Notes under the pieces: generated by a model | What the model was told of the DNA's origin: nothing | The model's input: only the letters and a program-made list of their open reading frames with translations | Databases searched by the model: none | Program-made: the position numbers and the translations under genes | DNA from: a virus | Length of the DNA stretch: 64,000 nt | Direction: 5' to 3' (one strand) | Virus record (IMG/VR): IMGVR_UViG_3300040759_000032 | Span: 1-64,000 of that record | In this document: positions 22,864 through 31,634 of the stretch, piece by piece | Position numbering within the stretch: position 1 is the first letter of the stretch | Layout of the letters: every line of letters starts with the position of its first letter

Positions 22864-24557
22864 GGGCTTCCCGCCTCGATCGCGGCCTGCTCGGCCAAGG
22901 TCTCGTCCGGGAGCATCGCCGCCGCCCCTCCGGTGATCAGCTGCAGGGTCCGGAGCCGGGCGAGGGCGCCCCTGAATCCCCCGCTGGCCGGCGAGTAGCC
23001 CGCGGCCGCGGCGATGCCGTCATGAGACATGGGGACCGGCCACGAGTCGAGCAGCAGCTGCAGGACCGCCCCCTCGGCCTTGTTCAGGTATGCCATCCAG
23101 TAGTCGACGAGAGCGCGCCCGGTCGGCAGAGGGTCCCAGTCGCCAAGCGCGCCGCGGCCCGCTCCGGTGATCGTCACGGGATTGCCCCGGCCGATCAGCC
23201 CTGCGCTGCGCAGGCTGGCCAGGCTGGCCCGGAAGCCGCCGCTGTTGGCCGAGTACCGGGAGAGCATCGCGAGCTGTTTCATGCTGCGCCCGTCGGGGAA
23301 CTGGACGAGCACCGTCAGGATGGTCCGCTCAGCCTTGGTGAGCACGCCGCCAGACGGGGGCGCGGACGGCTCCTGGCGGCGCTGCGGCGCGATCTTCGGC
23401 CCCTGCGCGGGCTTCGGGGCGGCAGGCTGCGCGGGGACTGGGGCGGCCGTCCGGCTGAGCGCCAGCTCGAGGATCCCCGAGATGTCCCGCACGCTTGCGC
23501 CGAGATGCTCGAGCGCGGCGAGGTCGCCGGGCGTGAAGACGGGCACCTCGACGCGCTCGGGCTCGCGCTGATTCGCCTCGGCGAGCCGTGTCCGCAGCGC
23601 GGCCAGTTCCGAGCGGAGGCGCTGCACCTCGCCAGCGGTCGCGGCGTCCCCGTCCGGGTGCTCGCCTCCGCCGAGCGTCGCGGCCATCCGCTCGAGGTCG
23701 GCCGGGTTCACCGGGGCGAACTGGCGTGGCTCGATCAGCCGCTCGCCGACCTTCGGCGTGGCCGAGCTGTCGAACGTGCGCCGCGGCCGGACCTGGACCT
23801 TCCGCAGGATCTCCAGCCAGCCGGGCGACCAGAACCATGCGGTCCCCACCGCCATTTTCGGCAGCGTCGCCTTCAGGTCCCGGGCGTCCTCCTCGGAGGC
23901 CTGCACGCTGATCCACTCGTTGATCGCGTCGACGTCGAGTTTCCCGAGCAGCCGCATCGCGATCAGGACTTCCACCTGCGACCGGATCGCCGAGTTGAGC
24001 TGCGCGGGCCGCAGGGTGATGCTGGTCGACCCGATGCCGAACTTGCGGCCCCGGAGGACGATGTCCTCGTACGCGCCGAGCAGCCGCGCCATGTCCCTGT
24101 CGGCGCGCTGGGGCGCGAAGCGGTCGGCCTCGTCGATGATCAGGTGCAGGGGCTCGCGGTTCGCGCGGTACAGGCGCTCCATGAAGTCGGTGACGAACGC
24201 CCGCTGCTGCGTTTTCGACATCACGGACATGTCGATCACGACCGGGAGCCGCTCCGATGCGACCAGGCCGGCGACGGCCGCTCCTGATCGCGGGTCGAGC
24301 GGGAGGTCCGCGTGATCACCGCCGAGGATCGTGACGGGCAGCCCCGGGCCCTCGCCGTCGGCGGAGGACCGCAGCCCCCACCAGTCGCCCTTCGGGTCGA
24401 GCACGCACACCGGCTGGCCGGCCTCGATCAGCTCCTCGGCCAGCACCGTCCCGGTCGAGGTCTTCCCGACACCGCGCTTCCCGAAGACCAGGAACGTCTC
24501 CGTCACTGCGTCGATCGGGATCGCGAGATCGGCGGCGATCCGCAGTTCGCTAGCCAC
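22860..24557 (-). CDS. HerA-like (DUF87) ATPase with two winged-helix repeats
   Basis: 565 residues. Walker A is FGKRGVGKTS (26-34) and Walker B LIIDEADRFAP (about 139-149), with ITLRPAQLNSAIRSQ containing a likely arginine finger: the HerA/FtsK-type hexameric DNA translocase fold. Residues 330-355 form a coiled coil. The C-terminus holds two related winged-helix units (KAERTILTVLVQF..GGFRASL and EGAVLQLLLDSW..GGFRGAL). No NurA-like nuclease is adjacent, so a DNA translocation or packaging-like role without its usual partner is suggested. Similar ATPases occur in actinophages. Confidence 0.87.
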   Translation of the reverse strand: MASELRIAADLAIPIDAVTETFLVFGKRGVGKTSTGTVLAEELIEAGQPVCVLDPKGDWWGLRSSADGEGPGLPVTILGGDHADLPLDPRSGAAVAGLVASERLPVVIDMSVMSKTQQRAFVTDFMERLYRANREPLHLIIDEADRFAPQRADRDMARLLGAYEDIVLRGRKFGIGSTSITLRPAQLNSAIRSQVEVLIAMRLLGKLDVDAINEWISVQASEEDARDLKATLPKMAVGTAWFWSPGWLEILRKVQVRPRRTFDSSATPKVGERLIEPRQFAPVNPADLERMAATLGGGEHPDGDAATAGEVQRLRSELAALRTRLAEANQREPERVEVPVFTPGDLAALEHLGASVRDISGILELALSRTAAPVPAQPAAPKPAQGPKIAPQRRQEPSAPPSGGVLTKAERTILTVLVQFPDGRSMKQLAMLSRYSANSGGFRASLASLRSAGLIGRGNPVTITGAGRGALGDWDPLPTGRALVDYWMAYLNKAEGAVLQLLLDSWPVPMSHDGIAAAAGYSPASGGFRGALARLRTLQLITGGAAAMLPDETLAEQAAIEAGSP

Positions 24558-24951
24558 CGTCCGGCCCCTTCCTCGCCCGGTCTCGCTGAGGGATCTCTGT
24601 GAGCGGCCCGTACTCGTCGAGCAGCGCAGGCGTCACATACGCTCCCCCGGCTCGCCATTCGTGCTCGGCCGGGTTGAAGCCGGTCATCTTCCAGGTGTCC
24701 TTGAGGCTGTCCGGAGGCTCGCCCTGGCGGGTCCATTCGACGCCGCCGAAGTCGTAGACGCGGGTCACGTCATAGGGGATCTCGTCACCGGGGGCGAAGG
24801 TGCGGGCGGCCGTGGTGGCGCGCTCGCGGCGGACGACGGCGACCGCGCGGCGGGCGAACCGCCCCCGGTCCTCAGGGGCTGTCGCTCCGGCGGCATGGAA
24901 CAAGTCGGCCAGCTCCGCCCACAGGCGGGCGTCATTCGGGTGCCTAGGCAT
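24550..24951 (-). CDS. hypothetical protein
   Basis: 133 residues. Starts MPRHPNDARLWAELADLFHAAG (helical), then a beta-rich part with YDVTRVYDFGGVEWTRQGE. No cysteines. Overlaps the ATPase gene by 8 bp, which suggests co-expression. Family not recognised. Confidence 0.65.
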   Translation of the reverse strand: MPRHPNDARLWAELADLFHAAGATAPEDRGRFARRAVAVVRRERATTAARTFAPGDEIPYDVTRVYDFGGVEWTRQGEPPDSLKDTWKMTGFNPAEHEWRAGGAYVTPALLDEYGPLTEIPQRDRARKGPDGG

Positions 24952-25198
24952 CGGGTTCTTCCCTCCACGGGCCGATCTCGGCAGGGCGCGGGACCACCGT
25001 CATGACGCTGGTGATCGCCTGCTGCTCGGGGCTGAGAACCTCGGCCGGCTTGGAGTGGCGGGAGCACTTCCACGGCCTCGCCTGCTGGTCCTTAATCGAT
25101 GCGGCCTCATCGCGGCGCGTCTCGTGGTGGTAGACGACCTTCTCCGGGCAGGGCTGGTCGGCGCACCGGATGGTCTGCCTGTAGTCACCCCTCGGCAT
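24944..25198 (-). CDS. hypothetical Cys/His protein
   Basis: 84 residues. IRCADQPCPEKVVYHHETRRDE and WKCSRHSKP suggest a small zinc site (Cys-x4-Cys ... His ... Cys-x2-His). Typical of small actinophage proteins; function unknown. Confidence 0.6.
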   Translation of the reverse strand: MPRGDYRQTIRCADQPCPEKVVYHHETRRDEAASIKDQQARPWKCSRHSKPAEVLSPEQQAITSVMTVVPRPAEIGPWREEPDA

Positions 25199-25730
25199 CG
25201 CCGTCCGCCTTCCCGGTCAGCTCGGCGAGCGTTTCCCGAGCCCCCTGCAGGTACTCCTCAGCGTCAGGGGCTCCGCATTCCCCCAGATGGGCGATGTTCG
25301 CGCGGAGAGCGGAGACGGAATCGCCCCAGTCGCCGCCTTGCGCCCCGCACGCCCCGCACTCGAAGCCGAACAGCCCGGCTCCCGTCGTCGTCCCGGTCAG
25401 CTCGCGGGCGATGGCCTCGCGGAACCGCGCCGCGCACTCCTGCCGGACCCATGCGCGGTCCTCGGTAAGCGCCGGGGGCTCGGCGGGGTCGTCGCCGCCG
25501 GCCAGCTCGCCGGCCAGCTTCAGCGCCGCGTCAACCACGCCCAGGAGGCGCCCGCGGGCGAGGTCCAGGGCGGTCACGGCATTGCCCGCCGCGTCGATCT
25601 CCTCTTCGTCGAACTCCGGCGCGTAGCCCTTGCGGGCGTCGCGCGCGGCCTCGGAGAGCAGGGCCAGCGCGGGGGCGCTGTCAATCGCCCTGATCTCATC
25701 GAGGGCTGTCTTCAGCGGGTCGTCAGCCAC
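25185..25730 (-). CDS. hypothetical protein with a zinc knuckle
   Basis: 181 residues from a GTG at 25730; the longer frame is shadow sequence. The N-terminal 100 residues are helical and acidic. The C-terminal part has FGFECGACGAQGGDW and ends in an acidic helix. Overlaps the next genes on both sides, part of the 24-27 kb run of small genes. Confidence 0.6.
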   Translation of the reverse strand: MADDPLKTALDEIRAIDSAPALALLSEAARDARKGYAPEFDEEEIDAAGNAVTALDLARGRLLGVVDAALKLAGELAGGDDPAEPPALTEDRAWVRQECAARFREAIARELTGTTTGAGLFGFECGACGAQGGDWGDSVSALRANIAHLGECGAPDAEEYLQGARETLAELTGKADGDAEG

Positions 25731-25989
25731 CGGCGTTCTCCCGTCTCGTCTCGATGAACACCGGCTCGCCGTCGCGGTACGCCGCGAGCCCGTGCCCGAA
25801 GCTCTGCGCGGACGGGCCGGTGACCTCGCGGCGGTCCGTGTCGCGCAGAAGCGCGAGGACGTCCTCCCGGTCCCAGCGCGCGCCGATGAGCGTGATGCCG
25901 GCGTCGAGGAACGTGTGGATCCTGTCGCCGTCCGGTAGTAGGGCGACAGCCTCGTCGAAGGACAGGAGCGTGATCTCGTCATCAGCCAC
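25723..25989 (-). CDS. hypothetical protein
   Basis: 88 residues beginning MADDEITLLSFDEAVALLPD, acidic at the start, then GARWDREDVLALLRDTD. No cysteines or membrane segment. Short overlaps with the genes on both sides. Confidence 0.6.
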   Translation of the reverse strand: MADDEITLLSFDEAVALLPDGDRIHTFLDAGITLIGARWDREDVLALLRDTDRREVTGPSAQSFGHGLAAYRDGEPVFIETRRENAGG

Positions 25990-26404
25990 CGTTCACCCCT
26001 TTCCCGGTGAGCGCCTTGACGATCGCCTCGTATTCCGGGCACGGGCAGTCGATTCGCTCGCCGCCTTCGCCGTCGACGCACGACGAGCAGACCGCGCCCT
26101 CCGGCTTCCCCTCGCACAGCCACTCCCCGCTGCCGTCGCCGTCCTCGAAGTGAAGATCGGAGTCCGGGTGATGCGGGCAGTTGCCGGGCTCCCCCTCAGT
26201 GGAGGCGTTCCCGTACAGGCCGACGCGCTCATGGAAGCCGAGGGCGGCCTCTACCGCCTTCATGGCCGTGTCCGCCACCCCGAGAGCGAGGCCGAGGCGG
26301 AACAGGACGGTCGTGATGGTCGCGCCGTCAGCGTCGGCCGCCGCGGTGAGCAGGTCGGCGCGCAGCTGGGCTAGCCGGCCCGCCAGCTTGTCGTCAGTCG
26401 GCAT
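25982..26404 (-). CDS. hypothetical metal-binding protein
   Basis: 140 residues. A helical first half is followed by CPHHPDSDLHFEDGDG and CSSCVDGEGGERIDCPCPEY, a cluster of Cys/His able to hold zinc. Unknown family. Confidence 0.6.
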   Translation of the reverse strand: MPTDDKLAGRLAQLRADLLTAAADADGATITTVLFRLGLALGVADTAMKAVEAALGFHERVGLYGNASTEGEPGNCPHHPDSDLHFEDGDGSGEWLCEGKPEGAVCSSCVDGEGGERIDCPCPEYEAIVKALTGKGVNGG

Positions 26405-26732
26405 CGGGGTAGCTCCCGTTCACGTAGAGCCTCGTCTCGTCGACCGCTTGCGTCACGGCGTCGCCGACCCTGCGGACGCCCGCGTCGAAGCCCGCCGCGT
26501 AGGCGTCCCGGGCGGCCGGGACAAGGAGCGTCAGCGTCCGCCCCTTGGCCCGGCGGAGAACGTCGTCCCACGTCGGGTGATCCTTGATGGTCCGGATGTC
26601 AGGGCAGTACCAGTTTCCGATGTTCGACTTGTTCGACACCCACACCTCTTGATGAGCCTCGCCCCAGTCGATGGCGACGACGGAGCCGGTCGGCGGCTCC
26701 TCCTCGATCGCGCCGCGAGCGTCATCAGCCAT
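26394..26732 (-). CDS. hypothetical protein
   Basis: 112 residues, with VVAIDWGEAHQEVWVSNK near residue 20 and WYCPDIRTIKDHPTWDDVL; the second half is helical. Overlaps both neighbours by 8-11 bp. Not recognised. Confidence 0.6.
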   Translation of the reverse strand: MADDARGAIEEEPPTGSVVAIDWGEAHQEVWVSNKSNIGNWYCPDIRTIKDHPTWDDVLRRAKGRTLTLLVPAARDAYAAGFDAGVRRVGDAVTQAVDETRLYVNGSYPDAD

Positions 26733-26937
26733 GGAGTATTCCCTTGGCCTGGTCGATCAGGTCCCTGGCCCTGCTGGCGAGCTTCAGGGCCTCACGTGCG
26801 GCCCTGGCCTCGGCCGGGGTCAGCGGCGAGTCGATCGCCCGCAGCCAGTCGGCGACCTCGGATATCTCGCTGCCAGCGGCGTCCAGGTGGCCGAGCGCGT
26901 GGCTGCTGATCTCGGGCCACGTCGGCAGGTCGGCCAT
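26725..26937 (-). CDS. small helical protein
   Basis: 70 residues, almost all helix (SEISEVADWLRAIDSPLTPAE..REALKLASRARDLI). No cysteines. TGATG-type contact with the next gene upstream. Function unknown. Confidence 0.55.
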   Translation of the reverse strand: MADLPTWPEISSHALGHLDAAGSEISEVADWLRAIDSPLTPAEARAAREALKLASRARDLIDQAKGILHG

Positions 26938-27422
26938 CAGTTCACCGGCCCCAGCACGATGACCCGCTCAGCGGAGTCGCCCGGCTCGTACCTGTCGTCC
27001 TCGTCGGCCTGGGTCCATTCCCCGGACGCCACCATCACGGCGACCTGCTCCGGGGTCGGGTACACCTCGCCGGAATAGGTGCTGTCGGGCTCGTAGACAG
27101 CCTCCCAGGCGTCCGCGAGGGGCGAGTGGCCGTTGCCCTCGGCGTCCTTGCGGAGGATCACCTTGCGGTCCCTCGGCTGGCCGACGAGGAAGTCGTGCAG
27201 CGCGCCGACGGTGCCCGGCACGGTCGGCTCCTCGGCTTCCAGCTCGCCGAGGATCTCATCGGCAAGCGCGTGCTGCTCGTCGCGCAGGCTCCGCCGCCCC
27301 TCCTCGTGCGCCTGCCGGACCAGCGCCTTCATCTGCGCGACCGCACCCGAGTCCACGGGGAGCCGGTCCGTCGCGACGTGGCGCAGCAAGCGCTCGGCGC
27401 TGGCTTCCAGATCGCTTGTCAT
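26937..27422 (-). CDS. hypothetical protein, first of a sub-operon
   Basis: 161 residues starting MTSDLEASAERLLRHVATDR. Helical N-terminal half and an acidic C-terminal half with YPTPEQVAVMVASGEW. The ATG has CGGAGGCAA at good spacing and GACGACAA just upstream, an element shared with the start of the RNA ligase gene at 31092. A 52-bp gap separates it from the gene upstream, so translation restarts independently here. Confidence 0.65.
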   Translation of the reverse strand: MTSDLEASAERLLRHVATDRLPVDSGAVAQMKALVRQAHEEGRRSLRDEQHALADEILGELEAEEPTVPGTVGALHDFLVGQPRDRKVILRKDAEGNGHSPLADAWEAVYEPDSTYSGEVYPTPEQVAVMVASGEWTQADEDDRYEPGDSAERVIVLGPVN

Positions 27423-27474
27423 GTGTTGCCTCCGTTTGTCGTCTGTTTACGCCGTCAGTTGAGATGTGGACTGA

Positions 27475-27984
27475 TCAGAAGGGCGGCTCGTCGCGGCGCT
27501 CCCGCAGGTACCGGCGGGAGTCGGCGAGCCGGGCGGTCGCCGACCCGCAAGGACACAAAGCCGCCCCGTTGTAGCCGGGCGGTATCGGGTGCTCCGGCTT
27601 CGACGTCAGGCTGTAGTTCCATCCCCGGCCCCCGCAGGCGCCGCAGGTGCGATTAGCCCGCAGTCGCAGCGTGACCTCGACCGGGCCGAGCCGGAGCGTC
27701 CACGGGTGGCGCGTGGCGGCCTGCAGGCGCCACCACGGGGAGGCCAGCCAGTTGCCGATGTCCCGGGCCGTCTGCCACGCCATCGCGGCCAGCGAGGGGC
27801 GGCAGTCGCACTCCCCGCCGCCGTGAACGGTCTCGCAGTGCTCGGCGTACTCCTCGTAAGCCCTGGCGATCTCGGCGTCCTCGGGGTCGGGCTCGCGGTA
27901 GTCGTCGTCGTAGTCGCGCCAGTCGCCGTCATCGTCGTCCGGCTCCTGGTCGTCTTCCTCGTCCCACTCGTCCACGGCGCTCAC
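27475..27984 (-). CDS. acidic protein with a DnaJ-like zinc knuckle
   Basis: 169 residues from a GTG at 27984. The first 60 residues are strongly acidic (EEDDQEPDDDDGDWRDYDDD). Later CDCRPSLAAMAWQTARD, and CGACGGRGWNY, a CxxCxGxG knuckle as in DnaJ, then CPCGSATARLADSRRYL. Possibly binds nucleic acid or protein through the zinc site. Confidence 0.65.
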   Translation of the reverse strand: MSAVDEWDEEDDQEPDDDDGDWRDYDDDYREPDPEDAEIARAYEEYAEHCETVHGGGECDCRPSLAAMAWQTARDIGNWLASPWWRLQAATRHPWTLRLGPVEVTLRLRANRTCGACGGRGWNYSLTSKPEHPIPPGYNGAALCPCGSATARLADSRRYLRERRDEPPF

Positions 27985-28628
27985 CCGGCCGCCTCTGCCT
28001 GCGCCCGCATCTCCTCGGCGGCCTCGGCCCACCGGGTGAAGGACCCGCCCTCGCTGCGGGCGATCATGCCGGCCCTGCTGGCGTAATCCTCAAGCGCCTG
28101 GGTGAGCACGTGCGCCGTGTCAGGGTCGGACAGGTCGTAGGCGACCGTCTGCGACCCGGCGCCATGCTCCTCGGCTACGAGCACGGCGAGGTAGTCAGCC
28201 CAGCCCATGAGAGTCCGGGCGCGGTCGCGCACCGCGATGGCGATGATGTCGTCCCCGGCGCCCTTGCGGCCGAGCCCTGCGGCTGCCTGCAACTCGTGCC
28301 GGAGCGCCTCCTCAAGGGAGGCGCGGGCCTGCGCGGCGGTCGTGGCCGTGTTCGGCCTCGTCCGCCCCGCCCGGTCCGCGTTGCCGCCCGGCCCGTACTC
28401 CTCGTGGTAGGAGCGCTTGTTCTCCCGCGCCGACCAGTCCGCCCGCCACGTCACCGACCCTGTGCAGTTCCCGCACGTGACCAGGTCCAGGTCCGCCGTC
28501 AGGCGCTCCTCCGGCACCCGGCGCAGGCCGCACGCCGCGACGTCAGAACCGCCGTTCAGGCTCCGGTAGTGGACTGCCGGCCCTGGTTTCGGGCCGGTCA
28601 TCGGGGCGCCGCACACTGAGCACGCCAT
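27981..28628 (-). CDS. hypothetical zinc-binding protein
   Basis: 215 residues from ATG 28628. Two zinc pairs: MACSVCGAPM at the start and TCGNCTGSVTW near residue 70. The remainder is helical. 4-bp overlap downstream and a TGATG junction upstream. Actinophage-type small protein of unknown function. Confidence 0.65.
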   Translation of the reverse strand: MACSVCGAPMTGPKPGPAVHYRSLNGGSDVAACGLRRVPEERLTADLDLVTCGNCTGSVTWRADWSARENKRSYHEEYGPGGNADRAGRTRPNTATTAAQARASLEEALRHELQAAAGLGRKGAGDDIIAIAVRDRARTLMGWADYLAVLVAEEHGAGSQTVAYDLSDPDTAHVLTQALEDYASRAGMIARSEGGSFTRWAEAAEEMRAQAEAAG

Positions 28629-29203
28629 CAGTTCCCCTCTCCTGCCGCCGTGGCGGCCTCGACCAGCGCGCAGATCTCGATGTGGAGCCGGCGAATCCAG
28701 CACCAGTGGCACTCGCCGCAGGTTTCACCCGCCGACATTGACGCGAGCACCGCACTGCGGATGGCGCGGAAGTCGCGCCACTCCCGGCGGGCCGACTCCT
28801 CCGAAGAGTCCAGCCCGACGCTTGCCAGTCCGTACTCCTCCAACGTCTGGTCGCACTCGTCATTCAGCGCCTCGCTCAGGTTGCCGAGGGCGTATCGAAC
28901 GTCATCAAGCCGTTTCGCGTCGACCGTTACGTTCCCGTAGCGGGCGCGGTGCCAGCCGCGAAGCCGCTGCACCGCGTCGATTTCCTCCAGCTCCAGCCAG
29001 GTGCCGGACTCCTGGCGCGCCTTAAGGATGTCCTGCTCAATGTCGGGGTCGTAGGGGGCACGGTGCCAGGGGGGCAGGCGCAGCCCGGCGCGCTCGGCGA
29101 GCGGGGCGATCACCGAGCGGGGCGGGGCGCAGTCCATCGACAGCGCCTCCTCGATCTCCTGGATGAGGCGCACGTCGATGGTCACCTCGCGGCCCCGGTT
29201 CAT
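28628..29203 (-). CDS. hypothetical protein
   Basis: 191 residues from ATG 29203 (MNRGREVTIDVRLIQEIEEA). Helical throughout, with LRLPPWHRAPYDPDIEQDIL and a late cysteine cluster CGECHWCWIRRLHIEICALV. Family unknown. Confidence 0.6.
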   Translation of the reverse strand: MNRGREVTIDVRLIQEIEEALSMDCAPPRSVIAPLAERAGLRLPPWHRAPYDPDIEQDILKARQESGTWLELEEIDAVQRLRGWHRARYGNVTVDAKRLDDVRYALGNLSEALNDECDQTLEEYGLASVGLDSSEESARREWRDFRAIRSAVLASMSAGETCGECHWCWIRRLHIEICALVEAATAAGEGN

Positions 29204-29631
29204 TGCGCGCCCGTTCCTGCCGCCGTGGCGGCCTCGCCGTGCCCTTGGCGCTCCTGCAGTTCCTCGTGCAGCAGGTCGTACACGGAGGCCACCGCCTCGT
29301 CGGCGTCGTGATCGCCGCACAGCTTGCCCCGGTCGGGCCGGGCCGCGTCGTAGCCGTTGCCGTCACAGTCGGAGCAGTCTCCGTCCTGGTACTCGCGGCG
29401 GTAGTCCGCGGCGTCTTCCAGGGCGCTGAGAACGGTGCCGAGCTGCTCCCGGTCAAGGACGGGTCCGAGCGCCTCCCTCAGCGCCGCCTCGATCGTCGGC
29501 GTGCTGTCGTCCTCGCCGAGGCCGATGCGCTTCGCCACCCTCCCCGCCCGGGTCGACGCGGAGGGGTACCGGTGGAGCGCGTTGTGAACGAGGGCGGCTA
29601 GGTCGCGGATGGTGTCGTCCCGGTCAGTCAT
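29200..29631 (-). CDS. hypothetical zinc-binding protein
   Basis: 143 residues. N-terminal MTDRDDTIRDLAALVHNALH, a helical middle, and CSDCDGNGYDAARP followed by CGDHDADEAV, a possible zinc site. Overlaps neighbours by 4 bp. Confidence 0.6.
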   Translation of the reverse strand: MTDRDDTIRDLAALVHNALHRYPSASTRAGRVAKRIGLGEDDSTPTIEAALREALGPVLDREQLGTVLSALEDAADYRREYQDGDCSDCDGNGYDAARPDRGKLCGDHDADEAVASVYDLLHEELQERQGHGEAATAAGTGAQ

Positions 29632-30035
29632 GATGCCGCCTCTCGCTTCTGGAGTGCGGCCAACTCATCCGTCGCCTTCCGGAGATCTTCCTCGGCCTGC
29701 TTCAGCCGGTGGTCGCGCTCGCCGGCCGAGAGCGGCTGCCTCCCGGTGACGAGCAGGGTCGCGGCCAGCGCGAGCAGGAGCAGGGGGGCGCCTGCGAGGG
29801 CCAGCATGGCGCGGTTGCGGCGGCTCGCCCTGAAGTCCTCCACGGGCCGGGCCGCGCACTTCGCGCAGCATCCGGTCGCAGGGTGCCGGAAGTCACGGTA
29901 GTCCGGGCACCGGGTGTACTCGCCGCCGCTATGGGACATGGCGGCCAGCCATTCACGGCGGACGGCGACCCTGTAGCCCAGGCGGGCGCACAGCAGCCAG
30001 GGCAGGGGCAGGCCAAGGAGGTAGGCGAGGATCAC
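29628..30035 (-). CDS. two-pass membrane protein with a cytosolic Cys cluster
   Basis: 135 residues from a GTG at 30035. Membrane helices at about 2-22 (VILAYLLGLPLPWLLCARLG) and 85-105, with a loop carrying CPDYRDFRHPATGCCAKCAA, and a C-terminal coiled coil (RLKQAEEDLRKATDELAALQ). Role unknown. Confidence 0.65.
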   Translation of the reverse strand: MILAYLLGLPLPWLLCARLGYRVAVRREWLAAMSHSGGEYTRCPDYRDFRHPATGCCAKCAARPVEDFRASRRNRAMLALAGAPLLLLALAATLLVTGRQPLSAGERDHRLKQAEEDLRKATDELAALQKREAAS

Positions 30036-30520
30036 GATCGCGCCCCCTCGCGCTGCTCGTTGGCGGCGCGGATTGCGGCGAGCATCTGCCGCTTCTCCGC
30101 CTCGATCTTGGCGAGGTCGATCTCCGCCCAGTCGGCGAGAAGCTGGAGGGTTCCGCGCTGCTCGTGGACCCATCCGCGGGTGGTGATCGTGTACTCGCGG
30201 CCTTTCTCGCACCAGCAGCAGAGGCCCGGCTCCTGAATGCAGTCGTCGGCGTCGCGGGCCTTGCCGTGCCAGTGCAGGCAGTGGGTCTCGTAGTAGAGCG
30301 CGCTTCCCACGTCAGAGTCCGAAGTTGGCCAGCAGGGGTCGTCCCGGTGCTTGCGCTTGCGCTCAGGGCAGTCCGGGTCGGTCGGGCGGATATCCTCCAG
30401 ATCGGTGCGGTACCTCATGAGCTGGACACCCTGGGTCTCAAGCCAGTCGAGGAACTCGCCGATGGCCTGGGTCTGCTCTACGACCAGCGCCTGACGGTCG
30501 TGCTCCGGGTAGGCGCTCAT
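30032..30520 (-). CDS. hypothetical actinophage-type protein
   Basis: 162 residues from ATG 30520. Begins with EFLDWLETQ-type helix and ends with IEAEKRQMLAAIRAANEQ, with CLHWHGKARDADDC and CCWCEKGREY between. The helix-core-helix layout resembles DUF6221-like proteins, but I cannot confirm that. Overlaps the RNA ligase gene by 4 bp. Confidence 0.6.
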   Translation of the reverse strand: MSAYPEHDRQALVVEQTQAIGEFLDWLETQGVQLMRYRTDLEDIRPTDPDCPERKRKHRDDPCWPTSDSDVGSALYYETHCLHWHGKARDADDCIQEPGLCCWCEKGREYTITTRGWVHEQRGTLQLLADWAEIDLAKIEAEKRQMLAAIRAANEQREGARS

Positions 30521-31092
30521 GATGCCGCCCCCGTCACGGGCGCGCGGAAGTCCCGCTTCTTGATCTTGGCCATCCGCCCGTCCGGGTGGTGCCAGACGAT
30601 GCCCTCGTAGGGGTGGGCGTGCAGCCACGCGGCGAGGCCGTCGAAGTCGCGAGGCACGTCCCGCAGGCGCAGCGCGGTCTCGTGGAACACGAGCTGGTCG
30701 ACTGGGAACCCCTCCGGGTTGCCGTTGACCTTCGGCCCGGTCAGCTCGTAAGTGCCCGGCCGCCAGGCGGTCAACTCCGGGTCGAACCGGGCGAGCACCG
30801 CGGCGTGAACCTTCGCGTACCCCGACTGGCCGACCGGCTCCCAGCCCATCGCCTTGCCGGTCTCTGGGTCGGTGCCGAGCAAAACGAAACCGTCAGGAGC
30901 GGGCTTGCCCTCCTTGACCTCGCGCCGCGCCCACCAGCGGTCGCCGTCGAACATGACGCACGTTCCGTCGTACTTGCGAGTTGGCGTCCCCTCGCCCGCG
31001 ATGACCCACTCGCAGCCGGGCGTGACCTGCGGTAGCACGTAGCGCCGGTCGCCGTCCCAGTCCCGCGCGAAAAGGGTCGGAATCTTCTTCAC
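30517..31092 (-). CDS. ATP-dependent RNA ligase family protein (RNA ligase 1-like)
   Basis: 191 residues from a GTG at 31092 with CGGAGGCAA upstream. VKKIPTLFARDWDGDRRYVL and CEWVIAGEG lead to the nucleotidyltransferase motif I RKYDGT, with Lys40 as the likely adenylated residue. Later YELTGPKVNGNPEG (motif IIIa/IV region) and EGIVWHHPDGRMAKIKKRDF (motifs IV-V). This is the DUF5565/RNA ligase 1-like actinobacterial and phage family. Such enzymes seal 5'-phosphate/3'-OH RNA breaks. With RtcB it would cover both common RNA end chemistries. Confidence 0.85.
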   Translation of the reverse strand: MKKIPTLFARDWDGDRRYVLPQVTPGCEWVIAGEGTPTRKYDGTCVMFDGDRWWARREVKEGKPAPDGFVLLGTDPETGKAMGWEPVGQSGYAKVHAAVLARFDPELTAWRPGTYELTGPKVNGNPEGFPVDQLVFHETALRLRDVPRDFDGLAAWLHAHPYEGIVWHHPDGRMAKIKKRDFRAPVTGAAS

Positions 31093-31634
31093 TTGCTTGC
31101 CTCCGTTGTCGTCGCCGGTGCCTCTTCGCCACAGTCCGGTTCGCACGCCTCAAGGCCGCCGCACTCCTCGCAGGGGAACCCGTGGACCGCGCACTGAGGG
31201 GGAAGGAACTCCCCGCCGCTGATGACGCAGTTGCAGGCGGGCGCCTCGTCCGCCATGAGGAGGGCCGACAGCTTCCTCAGCTCCTGGTACCCGCCGTACT
31301 GCCGCATCGCCTCAAGACGGCTGGCGACCTCGACCCAGTCGGCGAGTTCGAGGTTTCGGGGCTCTTCCGCGCCGTCCCGGTTCGGGATGCTCGCCAGCTC
31401 GTCGCGGGCCTCGGCGAGGTCGATGCCGAGCGCGTGGAAGTCAAGCTCCCGGAGCCGGTACCGGGCGAGGGCGTTCCACCAGTCCGCGATCCGCAGTTCG
31501 AGCTCCCGGACCCCTGCGGGCTTCAGGGTCATCTCCGGGACCACGAGACCGTCATAGTCCCGGCGGAGGACGAGAGGCGCCCCCTCGTGATCGTGGACGA
31601 TGCCCAGCGTGACGTGGGCGTCGGGGTTGGTCAT
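31089..31634 (-). CDS. hypothetical protein with a C-terminal Cys cluster
   Basis: 181 residues. Beta-rich start (HVTLGIVHDHEGAPLVLRRD), helical middle, then CNCVISGGEFLPPQC and CEECGGLEACEPDC that probably bind zinc. Overlaps the RNA ligase gene by 4 bp, so made together with it. Confidence 0.65.
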   Translation of the reverse strand: MTNPDAHVTLGIVHDHEGAPLVLRRDYDGLVVPEMTLKPAGVRELELRIADWWNALARYRLRELDFHALGIDLAEARDELASIPNRDGAEEPRNLELADWVEVASRLEAMRQYGGYQELRKLSALLMADEAPACNCVISGGEFLPPQCAVHGFPCEECGGLEACEPDCGEEAPATTTEASK

